Origin: Roseiarcus sp050013275
Lineage (GTDB): Bacteria > Pseudomonadota > Alphaproteobacteria > Rhizobiales > Beijerinckiaceae
Assembly (NCBI GenBank): GCA_050013275.1
Contig: JBEKFO010000012.1
Location: 1-24,856, forward strand
Length of the DNA: 24,856 bases
Reading direction: 5' to 3'
Positions 9,194-17,095 of the stretch are shown here, one piece after another. The notes under the pieces were generated by a model. It was not told the origin of the DNA. It saw only the letters and a list, made by a program, of their open reading frames with translations, and did not search any database. Numbering within the stretch: position 1 is the first letter of the stretch; each line of letters begins with the position of its first letter. The position numbers were made by a program, and so were the translations under genes.

Positions 9194-9207
9194 AGCGGCG
9201 CGCCGCT
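9194..9207. repeat. Palindrome AGCGGCGCGCCGCT ahead of purU
   Basis: A perfect 14-bp palindrome lies directly upstream of the purU ribosome-binding site (AGGA, 9214-9217). In RNA it could fold only as a stem with a small loop. It may be an operator or a chance GC-rich palindrome in the 145-bp tesA-purU gap, where no riboswitch or promoter was recognised. Confidence 0.25.
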
Positions 9208-9225
9208 CAGGAAAGGATGCCGCCC

Positions 9226-10089
9226 ATGTCCGTCGCGCGCCACGTCTTGACGCTGTCCTGCGCCAACAGGGCGGGAATCGTCGCCAAGGTTTCGGCGGCC
9301 TTGTTCGAGGGCGGATTCAACATCCTCGAAGCCCAGCAGTTCGACGACACCGAAACCGGCAACTTCTTCATGCGCGTCGCGTTCAACGGCGCCGACGAGA
9401 AGGCCGACGTCGCCGCGCTGCGCGTCGCCTTCGCCGATCTCGCCGCCGCGCTGAAGATGACCTGGGCGATGCGCGCGGCGAACGAGAAGAAGCGCGTGGC
9501 GCTGCTGGTTTCGCGCTTCGACCATTGCCTGGTCGATCTCCTCTATCGCTGGCGCAACGGCGAGCTGGCGATGGAGATCGTCGCGATCATCGCCAATTAT
9601 CCGCGCGAGACGTACGACCACATCGAATTCGACGACGTTCCGTTCCACTACCTGCCGGTGACCAAGCAGACCAAGATGGAGCAGGAGGCGCAGGTCTGGG
9701 AGGTCGTGCGCGGCGCCAAGGCCGACGTCGTCGTGCTCGCGCGCTACATGCAGATTCTCTCCGACGGCCTCGCCGCCAAGCTGCAGGGGCGCTGCATCAA
9801 CATCCACCACTCGTTCCTGCCCGGCTTCAAAGGCGCGCGGCCTTACCATCAGGCGCATGCGCGCGGCGTCAAGCTGATCGGCGCCACCGCGCACTTCGTC
9901 ACCTCAGACCTCGACGAAGGCCCGATCATCGAACAGGACGTCGAGCGCATCAGCCATAGCGACACGCCCGAGGACCTGGTGCGCAAGGGCCGCGACATCG
10001 AGCGGCGCGTTCTTTCGCGCGCGCTCGCCTATCATCTCGAAGACCGCGTGTTGCTCAACCGCGGCAAGACGGTGGTGTTTTCTGGCTGA
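9226..10089 (+). CDS. purU: Formyltetrahydrofolate deformylase PurU
   Basis: Hydrolyses 10-formyltetrahydrofolate to formate and tetrahydrofolate in the cytoplasm, balancing the one-carbon pool. The 287-residue product has an N-terminal ACT domain (about 6-80, starting HVLTLSCANRAGIVAKVS) and a formyltransferase-fold domain (about 89-285). Catalytic residues are N192 and H194 in INIHHSFLPGF and D230 in SDLDEGPI. These features separate it from PurN and methionyl-tRNA formyltransferase. ATG 9226 is preferred over ATG 9217 because AGGA sits 8 bases before it. It is a single-gene unit facing the H1-tailed protein gene, 37 bp away. Confidence 0.97.
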   Translation: MSVARHVLTLSCANRAGIVAKVSAALFEGGFNILEAQQFDDTETGNFFMRVAFNGADEKADVAALRVAFADLAAALKMTWAMRAANEKKRVALLVSRFDHCLVDLLYRWRNGELAMEIVAIIANYPRETYDHIEFDDVPFHYLPVTKQTKMEQEAQVWEVVRGAKADVVVLARYMQILSDGLAAKLQGRCINIHHSFLPGFKGARPYHQAHARGVKLIGATAHFVTSDLDEGPIIEQDVERISHSDTPEDLVRKGRDIERRVLSRALAYHLEDRVLLNRGKTVVFSG

Positions 10090-10126
10090 GACGGCGCGTC
10101 CCCCGCGCTCGGCCGCCCGCTCGCCT

Positions 10127-10540
10127 TTACTTCTTCGCGCGCTTGGCCGCGGGCCGCTTCACGGCGCGAACCGCCTTCTTTGCGGGCGCCTTCTTCGCGG
10201 CGGCTTTCTTCGCCGCGGGCCTTCGCGCCGCAGGCTTGGCGGCGGCCTTCGCCTCGACCGCCTTCTTCGGTCGCGCATGTTTGACGTGGATGCGTTCGAT
10301 GCTGCGCGTCGGAGCGTGCTCCTGCGCCCAGGCGACCGCAGTCTCGAACGCGACCGGCTCCGTGTACAGCAGCTGATGGTTGAGCTGGCCGCTGGCCTCG
10401 TCCTGCCAGAAATAGGTCACCGAACTCTCGGGCCGATCTTTTTCGTCGTACGACGTGTAAACGACCAGGCAAGGCGGAGACGGGACAAAGACGTCGAGAT
10501 CGCCGATGCCGACGCTCGTCCATGAAAGCAGTGTCGCCAT
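10127..10540 (-). CDS. Small protein with histone-H1-like Lys/Ala-rich C-terminal tail
   Basis: A 137-residue protein that I cannot assign to a named family. Residues 1-89 look like a compact domain (MATLLSWTSVGIGDLDVFV, then aromatic residues in TYFWQDEAS and LLYTEPVAF). Residues 91-137 are a low-complexity tail with 14 Lys, 5 Arg, 19 Ala and 5 Pro in 47 positions and repeated AAKKA units, resembling the DNA-binding tails of bacterial H1-like proteins (HctA, AlgR3/AlgP). The ATG at 10540 has GGAGGA seven bases upstream, which decides the start over the in-frame ATG at 10606. Nucleic-acid binding through the tail is inferred; the folded part is unexplained. Confidence 0.85.
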   Translation of the reverse strand: MATLLSWTSVGIGDLDVFVPSPPCLVVYTSYDEKDRPESSVTYFWQDEASGQLNHQLLYTEPVAFETAVAWAQEHAPTRSIERIHVKHARPKKAVEAKAAAKPAARRPAAKKAAAKKAPAKKAVRAVKRPAAKRAKK

Positions 10541-10732
10541 GCGAAGTTCCTCCGTTTTCGCGCGCGTCGGCGCTGTCTTATCGCGGCGCCTGCGGCGTGC
10601 AATCATTTGTGATCGGGTTGCGCGACCGATGGTTGCGTTGAGTCAATAATGTCGAAAAATACACCGCTTCGCCGAGGCTTTAGCCGATCGTTCCGGCGCA
10701 GAGTTGGAGAATGCGCGAGCGCGACAAGGGCG

Positions 10733-11551
10733 CTACAGCCGCCGCCACAGCGCCGCCGCCCATCCGAACACAACGTTCTTGGCTTGCACGGCGGGTGGGC
10801 TGTCGAGAACGGCCGGCGCGCCGGCGCGCGCTTCGCAGCCGCTGGAGAGATGCGAAACGACGATTTCGCCGTCGGTGAAATAGGGGTCGCCGCCGCCGTT
10901 GCGCGCGAACACCGTCGGCCCGACGCCGCTCACCAGATAGGACGCCTCGACGAGGCCGGCGCGGGCGAGGTCCGTGGCGATGAGATCACGCTCGGCGTCG
11001 ATGTCGGGGCCAATGTGGTGGGTCACTTGGCCGGTGAAGTGGCTGACGCCGACGCTGCGGTCGAACGTCGCCGCGCCGAGCCAGACCGGCTGGCCGTCGT
11101 CGCCGGCGTCGAGAACCTTCCAGAAGCGCACGTGATGGCGCGTGCTCGCCGATACGCCCGAGGGCTTCTGAAAGGCGAGGTCCTGCCGGCGCCCGTCGTA
11201 GAAGAGGTCGCTGACCGGCGCCGTCGCGTAGGCGCGACGCAGCAGCACGCTGCCGGCGAGCTTGGCGCTCGAACGCAGCGTCACCGGATCGGCGGGGCGC
11301 CAACCAGCGGCGCGCATCGCGCACAGAATGTCCTCGCGCTGGCCCTCCAGGCCGACGTTGAGCGCGTCGCCCGGGATGCCGAGCGAAGTCGTCGTCGTCA
11401 TCGCCTTGTCGGCGAGGGCGTGCTGATGCTCGTAATGGCGCCAGAATGCCGGCGCGAGCCCATAGGCGATCGATACGTAGCAGGCGGCGGCGACGCCGAA
11501 CGCCAGGAAAACTCGGCGCGCCGGCGCGCGGGGGCGGGGACTTGGCGACAT
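10733..11551 (-). CDS. LssY C-terminal domain-containing membrane protein
   Basis: A 272-residue protein with an N-terminal transmembrane helix (about 14-34, VFLAFGVAAACYVSIAYGL) and an extracytoplasmic part resembling the LssY_C domain. Recognisable segments are GDALNVGLEGQREDILCAM, AGWRPADPVTLRSS, the PVSDLFYDGRRQDLAFQK region and RHHVRFWKV. The domain is found fused to PAP2-type phosphatases or alone; its biochemical role is not established. No good ribosome-binding site lies before ATG 11551, but no better start is seen. It is transcribed away from ndvA, with a 105-bp shared upstream region. The gap to the next minus-strand gene is 192 bp, so co-transcription is doubtful. Confidence 0.85.
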   Translation of the reverse strand: MSPSPRPRAPARRVFLAFGVAAACYVSIAYGLAPAFWRHYEHQHALADKAMTTTTSLGIPGDALNVGLEGQREDILCAMRAAGWRPADPVTLRSSAKLAGSVLLRRAYATAPVSDLFYDGRRQDLAFQKPSGVSASTRHHVRFWKVLDAGDDGQPVWLGAATFDRSVGVSHFTGQVTHHIGPDIDAERDLIATDLARAGLVEASYLVSGVGPTVFARNGGGDPYFTDGEIVVSHLSSGCEARAGAPAVLDSPPAVQAKNVVFGWAAALWRRL

Positions 11552-11656
11552 AGGCGGTGATTTTGCGGGCGCGTTCGCCTAAAAGCAATCGCTTCGATTC
11601 GCCGCGATCCCACCAGGTCGCGAACCCGCGTCTTTGAGGGATTCGATCCTCTTCCG

Positions 11657-13429
11657 ATGTCGTTCTTGGCCCTTTACGCCCGCGTTCTCGCCCAGTTGCG
11701 CCCGGTCAGGGCGCTGGCGAGCGCGCTGGTCGTCGCCAATCTCGCCCTGGCGACGGCGCAATTCGCCGAGCCGTTGCTCTACGGCAAGGTGATCGACCGC
11801 CTCGCGTCCGCGCAATCGGCCGGCGCCGCGCCGCTGTGGGCGGACGTCGCGCCCTGGCTCGCCGCCTGGGCCGGGTTCGCCGTGTTCTCGATCGTCGCCA
11901 GCATCGGGGTCGCGCTGCACGCCGACCGGCTTGCCCATCGCCAGCGCGTCGGCGTGATGGCGGCCTATTTCGAGCACGTGCTGCATCTGCCGATGAGCTT
12001 TCACGCCAGCGCCCATTCCGGGCGCCTGCTGAAGGTGATGATCGAAGGCTCCAACGGCATGTTCGGGGTGTGGCTGTCGTTCTTTCGCGAACATTGCGCC
12101 GGCTTCGTCGCGCTCGTCGTGCTGCTGCCGCTGACCTTGCTCAAGAACTGGCGGCTCGGCGCGATCCTCGTCGGCCTGGTCGCCGTCTTCGGCCTGGCGA
12201 TGAACGCGGTCATCCGCCGCACCGAGACGATGCAGGTCGCCGCCGACGAAGCGAGCACGGATCTCGCCGAGCGCGTCTCCGACGTGTTGGGCAACCTGCC
12301 GGTCGTGCAGAGCTTCGCGCGCATCGAGGAAGAGGCGCGGGCGCTGCGCCGCCTGATCGACCGCCTGCTCGACGCGCAATTTCCCGTTCTCACCTGGTGG
12401 GCGCTGGCGAGCGTCGCCACGCGGGCCGGCGCCACCCTGGCGCTGCTGGCGATTTTCGTCACCGGCGTCTGGCTCGATATCCGCGGACTGACCACAATCG
12501 GCGAAATCGCGACCTTCATGGGGCTGGCGACGATGCTGATCGGCCGGCTCGAACAGATCGTCGGCTTCGTCAACTTCCTGTTCAGCCAGGCGCCCAAGCT
12601 CGCCCAGTTCTTCGACGTGCTCGACGCCGCTTCGAGCGTCGTCGACCGCCCCGATGCGGTCAAAGTCGGGCGCCTCGCCGGCGATGTGCGCTTCGAAGCG
12701 GTGTCGTTCTCCTATGACGGCGGGCGCGACGCGGTCGTCGACATTTCCTTCGACGCGCCGGCGGGCCAAACCATTGCGCTGGTCGGCGCGACCGGCTCGG
12801 GCAAGTCGACGACGCTCGCGCTGCTGCACCGGGTCTACGATCCCGCGCGCGGGCGCATCGCGATCGACGGGCGCGACATCCGCGACATGACGCTTTCTTC
12901 GCTGCGCGACAACATCGGCGTGGTGTTCCAGGAGCCGTTCATCTTCGCGCGCTCGATCGAGGAGAATCTTCGTATCGGCAAGCCCGACGCGAGCCCGGCG
13001 GAAATCGCGCTGGCGCTCGAGCGCGCCCAGGCGAGCGACTTCGTGCGCGAGCAGCCGCGCGGGCTTTCGACCATCGTCGGCGAGCGCGGCCGCAATCTTT
13101 CGGGGGGTGAGCGCCAGCGCCTCGCCATCGCGCGGGCGCTGCTCAAGGACCCGCCGATCATGATCCTCGACGAGGCGACCAGCGCGCTCGACGCCGGCAC
13201 TGAAAGGCAATTGCAGGAGGCGCTGAACGCGGCGACGCAGGGGCGCACGACCCTCGTCATCGCCCATCGCCTCGCCACCATCCGCCGGGCCAACCGTATC
13301 CTGGTGTTCGACAAAGGCGAGATCGTCGAAGAGGGGACCTTCGACGAACTCGTCGCCCAGGGCGGCCTTTTTGCCGCCTTGGCGAAGGCGCAATTCATGG
13401 ATCGCGAGCGCGAGCCGGCGGCGCCGTAA
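11657..13429 (+). CDS. ndvA: Glucan-type ABC exporter, fused permease-ATPase (NdvA/ChvA-like)
   Basis: A 590-residue half-transporter. The ABC-transporter type 1 membrane domain spans about 20-310. The ATPase domain (about 345-580) has Walker A GATGSGKS (377-384), Q-loop VFQE (423-426), signature LSGGERQR (481-488), Walker B IMILDEATSALD (501-512) and H-loop IAHRLAT. The length and the segments FAEPLLYGKVIDRL, LLDAQFPVLTWWALAS and IATFMGLATMLIGRLEQI fit the beta-(1,2)-glucan exporters NdvA/ChvA of rhizobia. No cyclic-glucan synthase gene lies nearby, so the substrate is uncertain and a lipid or peptide exporter remains possible. The start at 11657 lacks a strong ribosome-binding site. It is followed by msrB 84 bp later. 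Confidence 0.92.
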   Translation: MSFLALYARVLAQLRPVRALASALVVANLALATAQFAEPLLYGKVIDRLASAQSAGAAPLWADVAPWLAAWAGFAVFSIVASIGVALHADRLAHRQRVGVMAAYFEHVLHLPMSFHASAHSGRLLKVMIEGSNGMFGVWLSFFREHCAGFVALVVLLPLTLLKNWRLGAILVGLVAVFGLAMNAVIRRTETMQVAADEASTDLAERVSDVLGNLPVVQSFARIEEEARALRRLIDRLLDAQFPVLTWWALASVATRAGATLALLAIFVTGVWLDIRGLTTIGEIATFMGLATMLIGRLEQIVGFVNFLFSQAPKLAQFFDVLDAASSVVDRPDAVKVGRLAGDVRFEAVSFSYDGGRDAVVDISFDAPAGQTIALVGATGSGKSTTLALLHRVYDPARGRIAIDGRDIRDMTLSSLRDNIGVVFQEPFIFARSIEENLRIGKPDASPAEIALALERAQASDFVREQPRGLSTIVGERGRNLSGGERQRLAIARALLKDPPIMILDEATSALDAGTERQLQEALNAATQGRTTLVIAHRLATIRRANRILVFDKGEIVEEGTFDELVAQGGLFAALAKAQFMDREREPAAP

Positions 13430-13513
13430 CAAACCGGGCGCGGCGGGCGAACGGTGGGCGAGCGTTCCCTTCGCATGGGATCGCCTGCTAGATTGTCGCT
13501 TGGGAGACGAGCC

Positions 13514-13915
13514 ATGAAACAAGACGCCTTTCCCGTGACCCACACCGAGGCGGAGTGGCGCGCGCTGCTCAGCCCCGAGCAGTACGCGATCATGCGCGAG
13601 CACGGCACCGAGCGGGCGGGGAGCTGCGCGCTCAACACCGAGAAGCGGCCCGGCGTGTTCTCCTGCGCCGGCTGCGGCCAGCCGTTGTTCCAATCCGCGA
13701 CCAAGTTCGACAGCGGCACCGGCTGGCCGAGCTTCAACGATCCCGTGCCCGGATCGGTGGAAACGACTGCGGACCGCAGCTGGGGCATGACGCGCACCGA
13801 GGTCCATTGCGCGCGCTGCGGCTCGCATCTCGGCCACGTCTTTCCCGACGGCCCGCCGCCGACCCATCTGCGTTATTGCATCAACGGCGTGGCGACGAAC
13901 TTCACTCCGGCTTGA
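13514..13915 (+). CDS. msrB: Peptide-methionine (R)-S-oxide reductase MsrB
   Basis: Reduces methionine-R-sulfoxide in oxidised proteins. The 133-residue product is a single SelR domain with two zinc CxxC pairs (C51/C54 and C99/C102), the KFDSGTGWPSF signature (64-74) and the catalytic RYCINGVAT (C122). A signal peptide is absent, so it is cytoplasmic. ATG 13514 follows GGGAGA at a good distance; the frame is open to 13454 but that part has no family similarity. hemH starts 34 bp after its stop, suggesting co-transcription. Confidence 0.97.
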   Translation: MKQDAFPVTHTEAEWRALLSPEQYAIMREHGTERAGSCALNTEKRPGVFSCAGCGQPLFQSATKFDSGTGWPSFNDPVPGSVETTADRSWGMTRTEVHCARCGSHLGHVFPDGPPPTHLRYCINGVATNFTPA

Positions 13916-13932
13916 CGGCGGACGTCATCGCG

Positions 13933-13945
13933 CCGACAAAGTCGG
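13933..13945 (+). promoter_or_regulatory. Small hairpin over the hemH ribosome-binding region
   Basis: CCGAC-AAA-GTCGG can fold into a 5-bp stem that takes in the only G-rich stretch (13944-13947) before the hemH ATG at 13950. It could limit translation initiation. It is short, so chance is a real possibility. Confidence 0.2.
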
Positions 13946-13949
13946 GGCC

Positions 13950-15014
13950 ATGAACGCGCCGAACTCGCCCGACGCCTTTCGCGCCTCGCGGCGCCCGGAG
14001 GGCCACCCTCCGGTCAGGAGCGGGCGCGTCGGCGCGTTGCTGGTCAATCTCGGCACGCCCGAGGCGACCGACTACTGGTCGATGCGCCGCTACCTCAAGG
14101 AATTCCTGTCCGACCGACGCGTCGTCGAGGCGCCGCGGCTCGTCTGGTGGGCGATCCTCAACCTCGTCATCCTGACAAGGCGGCCGGCCGCAAAGGGGCG
14201 CGACTACGCTTCGATCTGGAACCGCGAGCGCAACGAGGGCCCGCTGAAGACGATCACGCGGGCTCAGGCGGAAAAGCTCGGCCAGGCGCTGACGCTAGGG
14301 GCGGCGGACGGGCGCGTCGAAGTCGACTGGGCGATGCGCTACGGCAAGCCGGCGATCGCCGAGCGCCTCGCGGCGCTGCAAGACAAGGGCTGCGAGCGCA
14401 TTCTCCTCGTTCCGCTCTATCCCCAATATTGCGCGGCGACGACGGCGACGGTCTGCGACAAGACGTTCGAGGCGCTGCAACGCCTGCGCTGGCAGCCGAC
14501 GTTGCGCGTCGCCGCGCCCTATTACGACGATCCCGTCTATATCGAGGCGCTCGCGCGCTCGACCCGCGCTTCGCTCGCCAAGCTCGATTTCGAGCCGGAA
14601 ATCCTGCTCGCCTCGTTCCACGGCATCCCGCGCGCCTATTTCGACAAGGGCGATCCCTACTATTGCCATTGCGCCAAGACGACGCGGCTGCTGCGCGAGG
14701 CGCTCGGGCTGCCGCCGGAGCGTCTGCGCATGAGCTTCCAGTCGCGCTTCGGGCGCGCCCAGTGGCTGCAGCCCTACACCGCCGAGACCGTGAGGGCGCT
14801 TGGCCGCGAAGGCGTCAAACGCCTCGCCGTCGTCATGCCGGGCTTCGCCGCCGACTGCCTGGAGACGCTGGAGGAGATCGGCGTCGAGAACGCCGGCTAT
14901 TTCAAAGCCGCCGGAGGCGAAAAGTTCGCCGCGCTGCCTTGCCTCAACGACGGCGAGGACGGCATGCGGGCGCTCGAGGCGGTCGCGCGGCGGGAGCTGG
15001 CGGGGTGGATCTGA
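13950..15014 (+). CDS. hemH: Ferrochelatase
   Basis: Inserts ferrous iron into protoporphyrin IX as the last step of protoporphyrin-dependent haem synthesis. The 354-residue product has LLVNLGTPEA (30-39), YRxxWNRER-type segment (ASIWNRERNEGPL), VPLYPQY (154-160), the active-site His in SFHGIP (H224), YCHCAKTTR (238-246), FQSRFGRAQWL (263-273) and the catalytic Glu in GFAADCLETLEE (E305). These are the conserved blocks of bacterial ferrochelatases. The ATG at 13950 gives a non-conserved extension of about 25 residues before the first conserved strand, common in Rhizobiales. It follows msrB closely. The convergent orphan gene lies 82 bp away. Confidence 0.97.
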   Translation: MNAPNSPDAFRASRRPEGHPPVRSGRVGALLVNLGTPEATDYWSMRRYLKEFLSDRRVVEAPRLVWWAILNLVILTRRPAAKGRDYASIWNRERNEGPLKTITRAQAEKLGQALTLGAADGRVEVDWAMRYGKPAIAERLAALQDKGCERILLVPLYPQYCAATTATVCDKTFEALQRLRWQPTLRVAAPYYDDPVYIEALARSTRASLAKLDFEPEILLASFHGIPRAYFDKGDPYYCHCAKTTRLLREALGLPPERLRMSFQSRFGRAQWLQPYTAETVRALGREGVKRLAVVMPGFAADCLETLEEIGVENAGYFKAAGGEKFAALPCLNDGEDGMRALEAVARRELAGWI

Positions 15015-15096
15015 CGAGGCGGCGGCGTCACGTGATTGTCATTTATCTACACGTTAGGCGATCTCTCGCGCAAGCGTATGTACTCTCGGCAAACGG

Positions 15097-15798
15097 TCAA
15101 TGCTTATACTTCTGGTACTCGATGATAAAGCAGGCCGCAACCTGGTCTTGAGTTGGGTAGTTCCGCATGCAGGATAGCGTAACTTCCTTCGCGACCTCAG
15201 GGGTCCAGGTCTTAGGTTGAATCGCAAAAAGACCCAGCAAACTCACAATCAGTAAACCGCTTACTGTGAACAACGTGTTCATTTTAATTACGGGTTCTGA
15301 TATTGTTTTCAATTCGTCGTTCGCGCGAGTAAGATCGTCTGACTCGATCCGCCTTGCCGCGCCTGAACGTGACGACTCGCCCTGCGTTTTAGCTACCTTA
15401 CGGGGGAGCTTCTTGGCCATCTTAGGCGGAATCTCATGTAAGCTCTCACCAAAATTGGATTGTACGAGTTTGATCGCCCTATCAATAAATTCTCGCTCAC
15501 CAAATAATGGATCGCACGTCCCTAGATTTATGTGAGCTCCTCCCCGATCGAAAACGCAAAGACAGTTTGAACCGAAGATACTCCTTTCCAGCGTTACAAA
15601 GTGAAGGGCACCCTTGGTCCGGGGGTCGATAACGGCAAAAGTGTAGGGATAGCTAATTATCGGCTTTTCGCCCTCTTTCCCGATTAGCGATATCGCGTCT
15701 CTTACGAAAAACGCGAGATATGTATCCGATTGAAAAGCGCGAGTTGTCTCCCCACTAGAGAGATCTGGTAGAGCCGGGCTGAAAGGAACGGTATCCAT
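15097..15798 (-). CDS. Unrecognised membrane protein in a low-GC segment
   Basis: A 233-residue protein I do not recognise. Residues 1-125 look like a soluble domain (strand-rich ISYPYTFAVIDPR and LHFVTLERSIFG, then GERE at 100-103). A basic linker (127-151, many Lys/Arg) and a short acidic helix follow. A transmembrane segment lies at about 173-194 (MNTLFTVSGLLIVSLLGLFA), with a short tail carrying two Cys (C210, C223) in total. GC content is about 42-45% in sampled 60-base lines against 65-78% next door, and the gene uses A/T-ending codons freely. This suggests recent acquisition. There is no good ribosome-binding site before ATG 15798. Confidence 0.75.
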   Translation of the reverse strand: MDTVPFSPALPDLSSGETTRAFQSDTYLAFFVRDAISLIGKEGEKPIISYPYTFAVIDPRTKGALHFVTLERSIFGSNCLCVFDRGGAHINLGTCDPLFGEREFIDRAIKLVQSNFGESLHEIPPKMAKKLPRKVAKTQGESSRSGAARRIESDDLTRANDELKTISEPVIKMNTLFTVSGLLIVSLLGLFAIQPKTWTPEVAKEVTLSCMRNYPTQDQVAACFIIEYQKYKH

Positions 15799-15806
15799 GG
15801 AGTCTT

Positions 15807-15836
15807 TTTATCTCAGAAAACCGAACTGTTTGTTAA
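15807..15836 (-). promoter_or_regulatory. Candidate promoter of the low-GC orphan gene
   Basis: On the minus strand TTAACA (15836-15831) precedes GATAAA (15812-15807) by 18 bp. The predicted transcript start falls within a few bases of the ATG at 15798, so the message would have almost no leader. That fits the lack of a ribosome-binding site. The match is weak and AT-rich DNA makes chance matches easier. Confidence 0.3.
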
Positions 15837-15855
15837 TAACCGGTCTCGTGAAAAC

Positions 15856-16461
15856 TTATGGCCGCTTCGCTTCGATCTGCTTTGGCACGTGTTCGGCCGG
15901 CGTCTTCGTCGTCGCGATGTGGACGATGTCGCCGGAAATCGTGATGTCGCCCTCCCAACGATCGCCCAGCGGTACGCTGCGCAACACGGTCATATCGATC
16001 CGCTGATAGACCTTGCCGTCGGCGGCGAAGGCCCGGTCCGCCGATGCGTTGAGAATATCCAAGCTGTAGAAAACGCCCGAGCCGCCGCCGCTGTAACTGA
16101 CGAGCACGACGAGAAGGCCATTGCTCGTCCGGCCCCGGAATTCGTAGGCCGTCTCCTCGGCGCCGTTCAGCGAGCCGGGGGCGGCGCGGGTCTGCGCGAT
16201 CCAACCGTGGTCCTGCTTGATCGGGTCTCCGTAAAGTTCGCTGCCGATCGCGGCCTGGGCGTCCACCGTCACCAGGATCGGGCCGGAATCGCCGAGATCG
16301 CCGGCGCCCAAATCGCGGAAGACTTCCGGCGGAATCGGCTTGCCCTGCAAGGTGAAGGCGCGGCGCAATTCGTCGAGCGGGGTCTCGGCGAAGGCCGTCG
16401 AGGCCGCGCAGACGGCGGCGAGGAGCGCAAGCGCCGCGAGCGGACGGTCAAGTGCGCGCAT
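15856..16461 (-). CDS. Exported protein of unknown function
   Basis: A 201-residue secreted protein. The signal peptide is clear (about 1-25, LAALALLAAVCAASTAFA then E26). The mature part is strand-rich: GPILVTVDAQAAIGSEL, YEFRGRTSNGLLVVLVSYSGGGSGVFYSL, a VYQRIDMTVLRSVPLGDRWEGD segment and a basic C-terminus. There is no cysteine in the mature part and no catalytic motif. I do not recognise a family. The start at 16461 is supported by AGGAG eight bases upstream; the frame runs on to 16878 but through the opposite copD-like gene. Divergent from that gene with a 168-bp gap. Confidence 0.85.
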   Translation of the reverse strand: MRALDRPLAALALLAAVCAASTAFAETPLDELRRAFTLQGKPIPPEVFRDLGAGDLGDSGPILVTVDAQAAIGSELYGDPIKQDHGWIAQTRAAPGSLNGAEETAYEFRGRTSNGLLVVLVSYSGGGSGVFYSLDILNASADRAFAADGKVYQRIDMTVLRSVPLGDRWEGDITISGDIVHIATTKTPAEHVPKQIEAKRP

Positions 16462-16629
16462 CGATCGATCTCCTGCGCTCGCCGCGGCGAGGCCTTCGCC
16501 GCCCCTTACGGTCCGATCGCCGCCGCGGCGGCGTTTCCCTCGAACCGCGCTCGCTCCGTCCATCTTCGGCGCGAAACTGATAGGCTCATAGGCGCTGATT
16601 CGTAAGTCGTCGGGGCGAAAGGAAACGGC

Positions 16630-17085
16630 ATGATCATCGGGCTGGCGTTGCACACCCTGGCGGCCGTCGTTTGGGTCGGCGGCATGTTCTTCGCGCACAT
16701 GGTTCTCAGGCCGAGCGCCGGCCCACTCGAACCGGCGGCACGTCTGGCGCTGTGGAGCCGCGTCTTCCCGCGCTTCTTCGTTTGGGTCTGGCTCAGCGTC
16801 GCCAGCCTTCTCGTCACCGGCTTCGGCATGGTGCTCTTCGGCATGGGCGGGTTCGCTGCGGTCGGCGGCTGGGTCCACGCGATGACGGCGCTCGGCGTCG
16901 TCATGGCCGCGATCTTCGCCACTATCTATTTCGCGCCGTGGCCGCGCTTTCGCCGCGCGGTCTCGGTCGCCGATTGGCCGAGCGCGGAGGCGAACCTCAG
17001 GACGATCCGGCTGTTGGTCACCGTCAACCTGACCTTCGGCCTCTTAACTTCGGCGATCGGCGCGAGCGGGCCCTATCTCGGATAG
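16630..17085 (+). CDS. CopD-family small integral membrane protein
   Basis: A 151-residue protein with four transmembrane helices at about 3-25, 48-75, 82-104 and 125-145. The N-terminal pattern HTLAAVVWVGGMFFAHMVL with H8 and H23 resembles the CopD/PF05425 superfamily of copper-resistance or copper-uptake membrane proteins, in which such His residues are suspected metal or haem ligands. The ATG at 16630 has AGGA seven bases before it. It stands alone between a divergent exported-protein gene and a convergent toxin gene only 10 bp away. A copper role is inferred from the family and remains open. Confidence 0.85.
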   Translation: MIIGLALHTLAAVVWVGGMFFAHMVLRPSAGPLEPAARLALWSRVFPRFFVWVWLSVASLLVTGFGMVLFGMGGFAAVGGWVHAMTALGVVMAAIFATIYFAPWPRFRRAVSVADWPSAEANLRTIRLLVTVNLTFGLLTSAIGASGPYLG

Positions 17086-17095
17086 AAGGCTCTGC

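Noticed and set aside
10127..10270. Repetitive GCCGC/CTTCTT-like DNA as a possible tandem repeat or microsatellite
   Set aside because: It is the coding sequence of the Lys/Ala tail. The repetition follows codon use and is irregular at the DNA level.
11579..13867. 762-codon open frame on the minus strand opposite the ndvA-like gene and msrB
   Set aside because: It is antisense to two genes with complete motifs, and its composition is typical of a GC-rich shadow frame.
15797..16006. 69-codon plus-strand frame starting at the orphan-gene start
   Set aside because: It lies antisense to the exported-protein gene, which has a signal peptide and ribosome-binding site, and shows no supporting feature of its own.
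16518..16533. Perfect 16-bp palindrome CGCCGCCGCGGCGGCG followed by TTTCCC
   Set aside because: It is simple GC repetition in the divergent gap with no plus-strand gene ending before it, so a terminator reading makes no sense there. Chance is likely.
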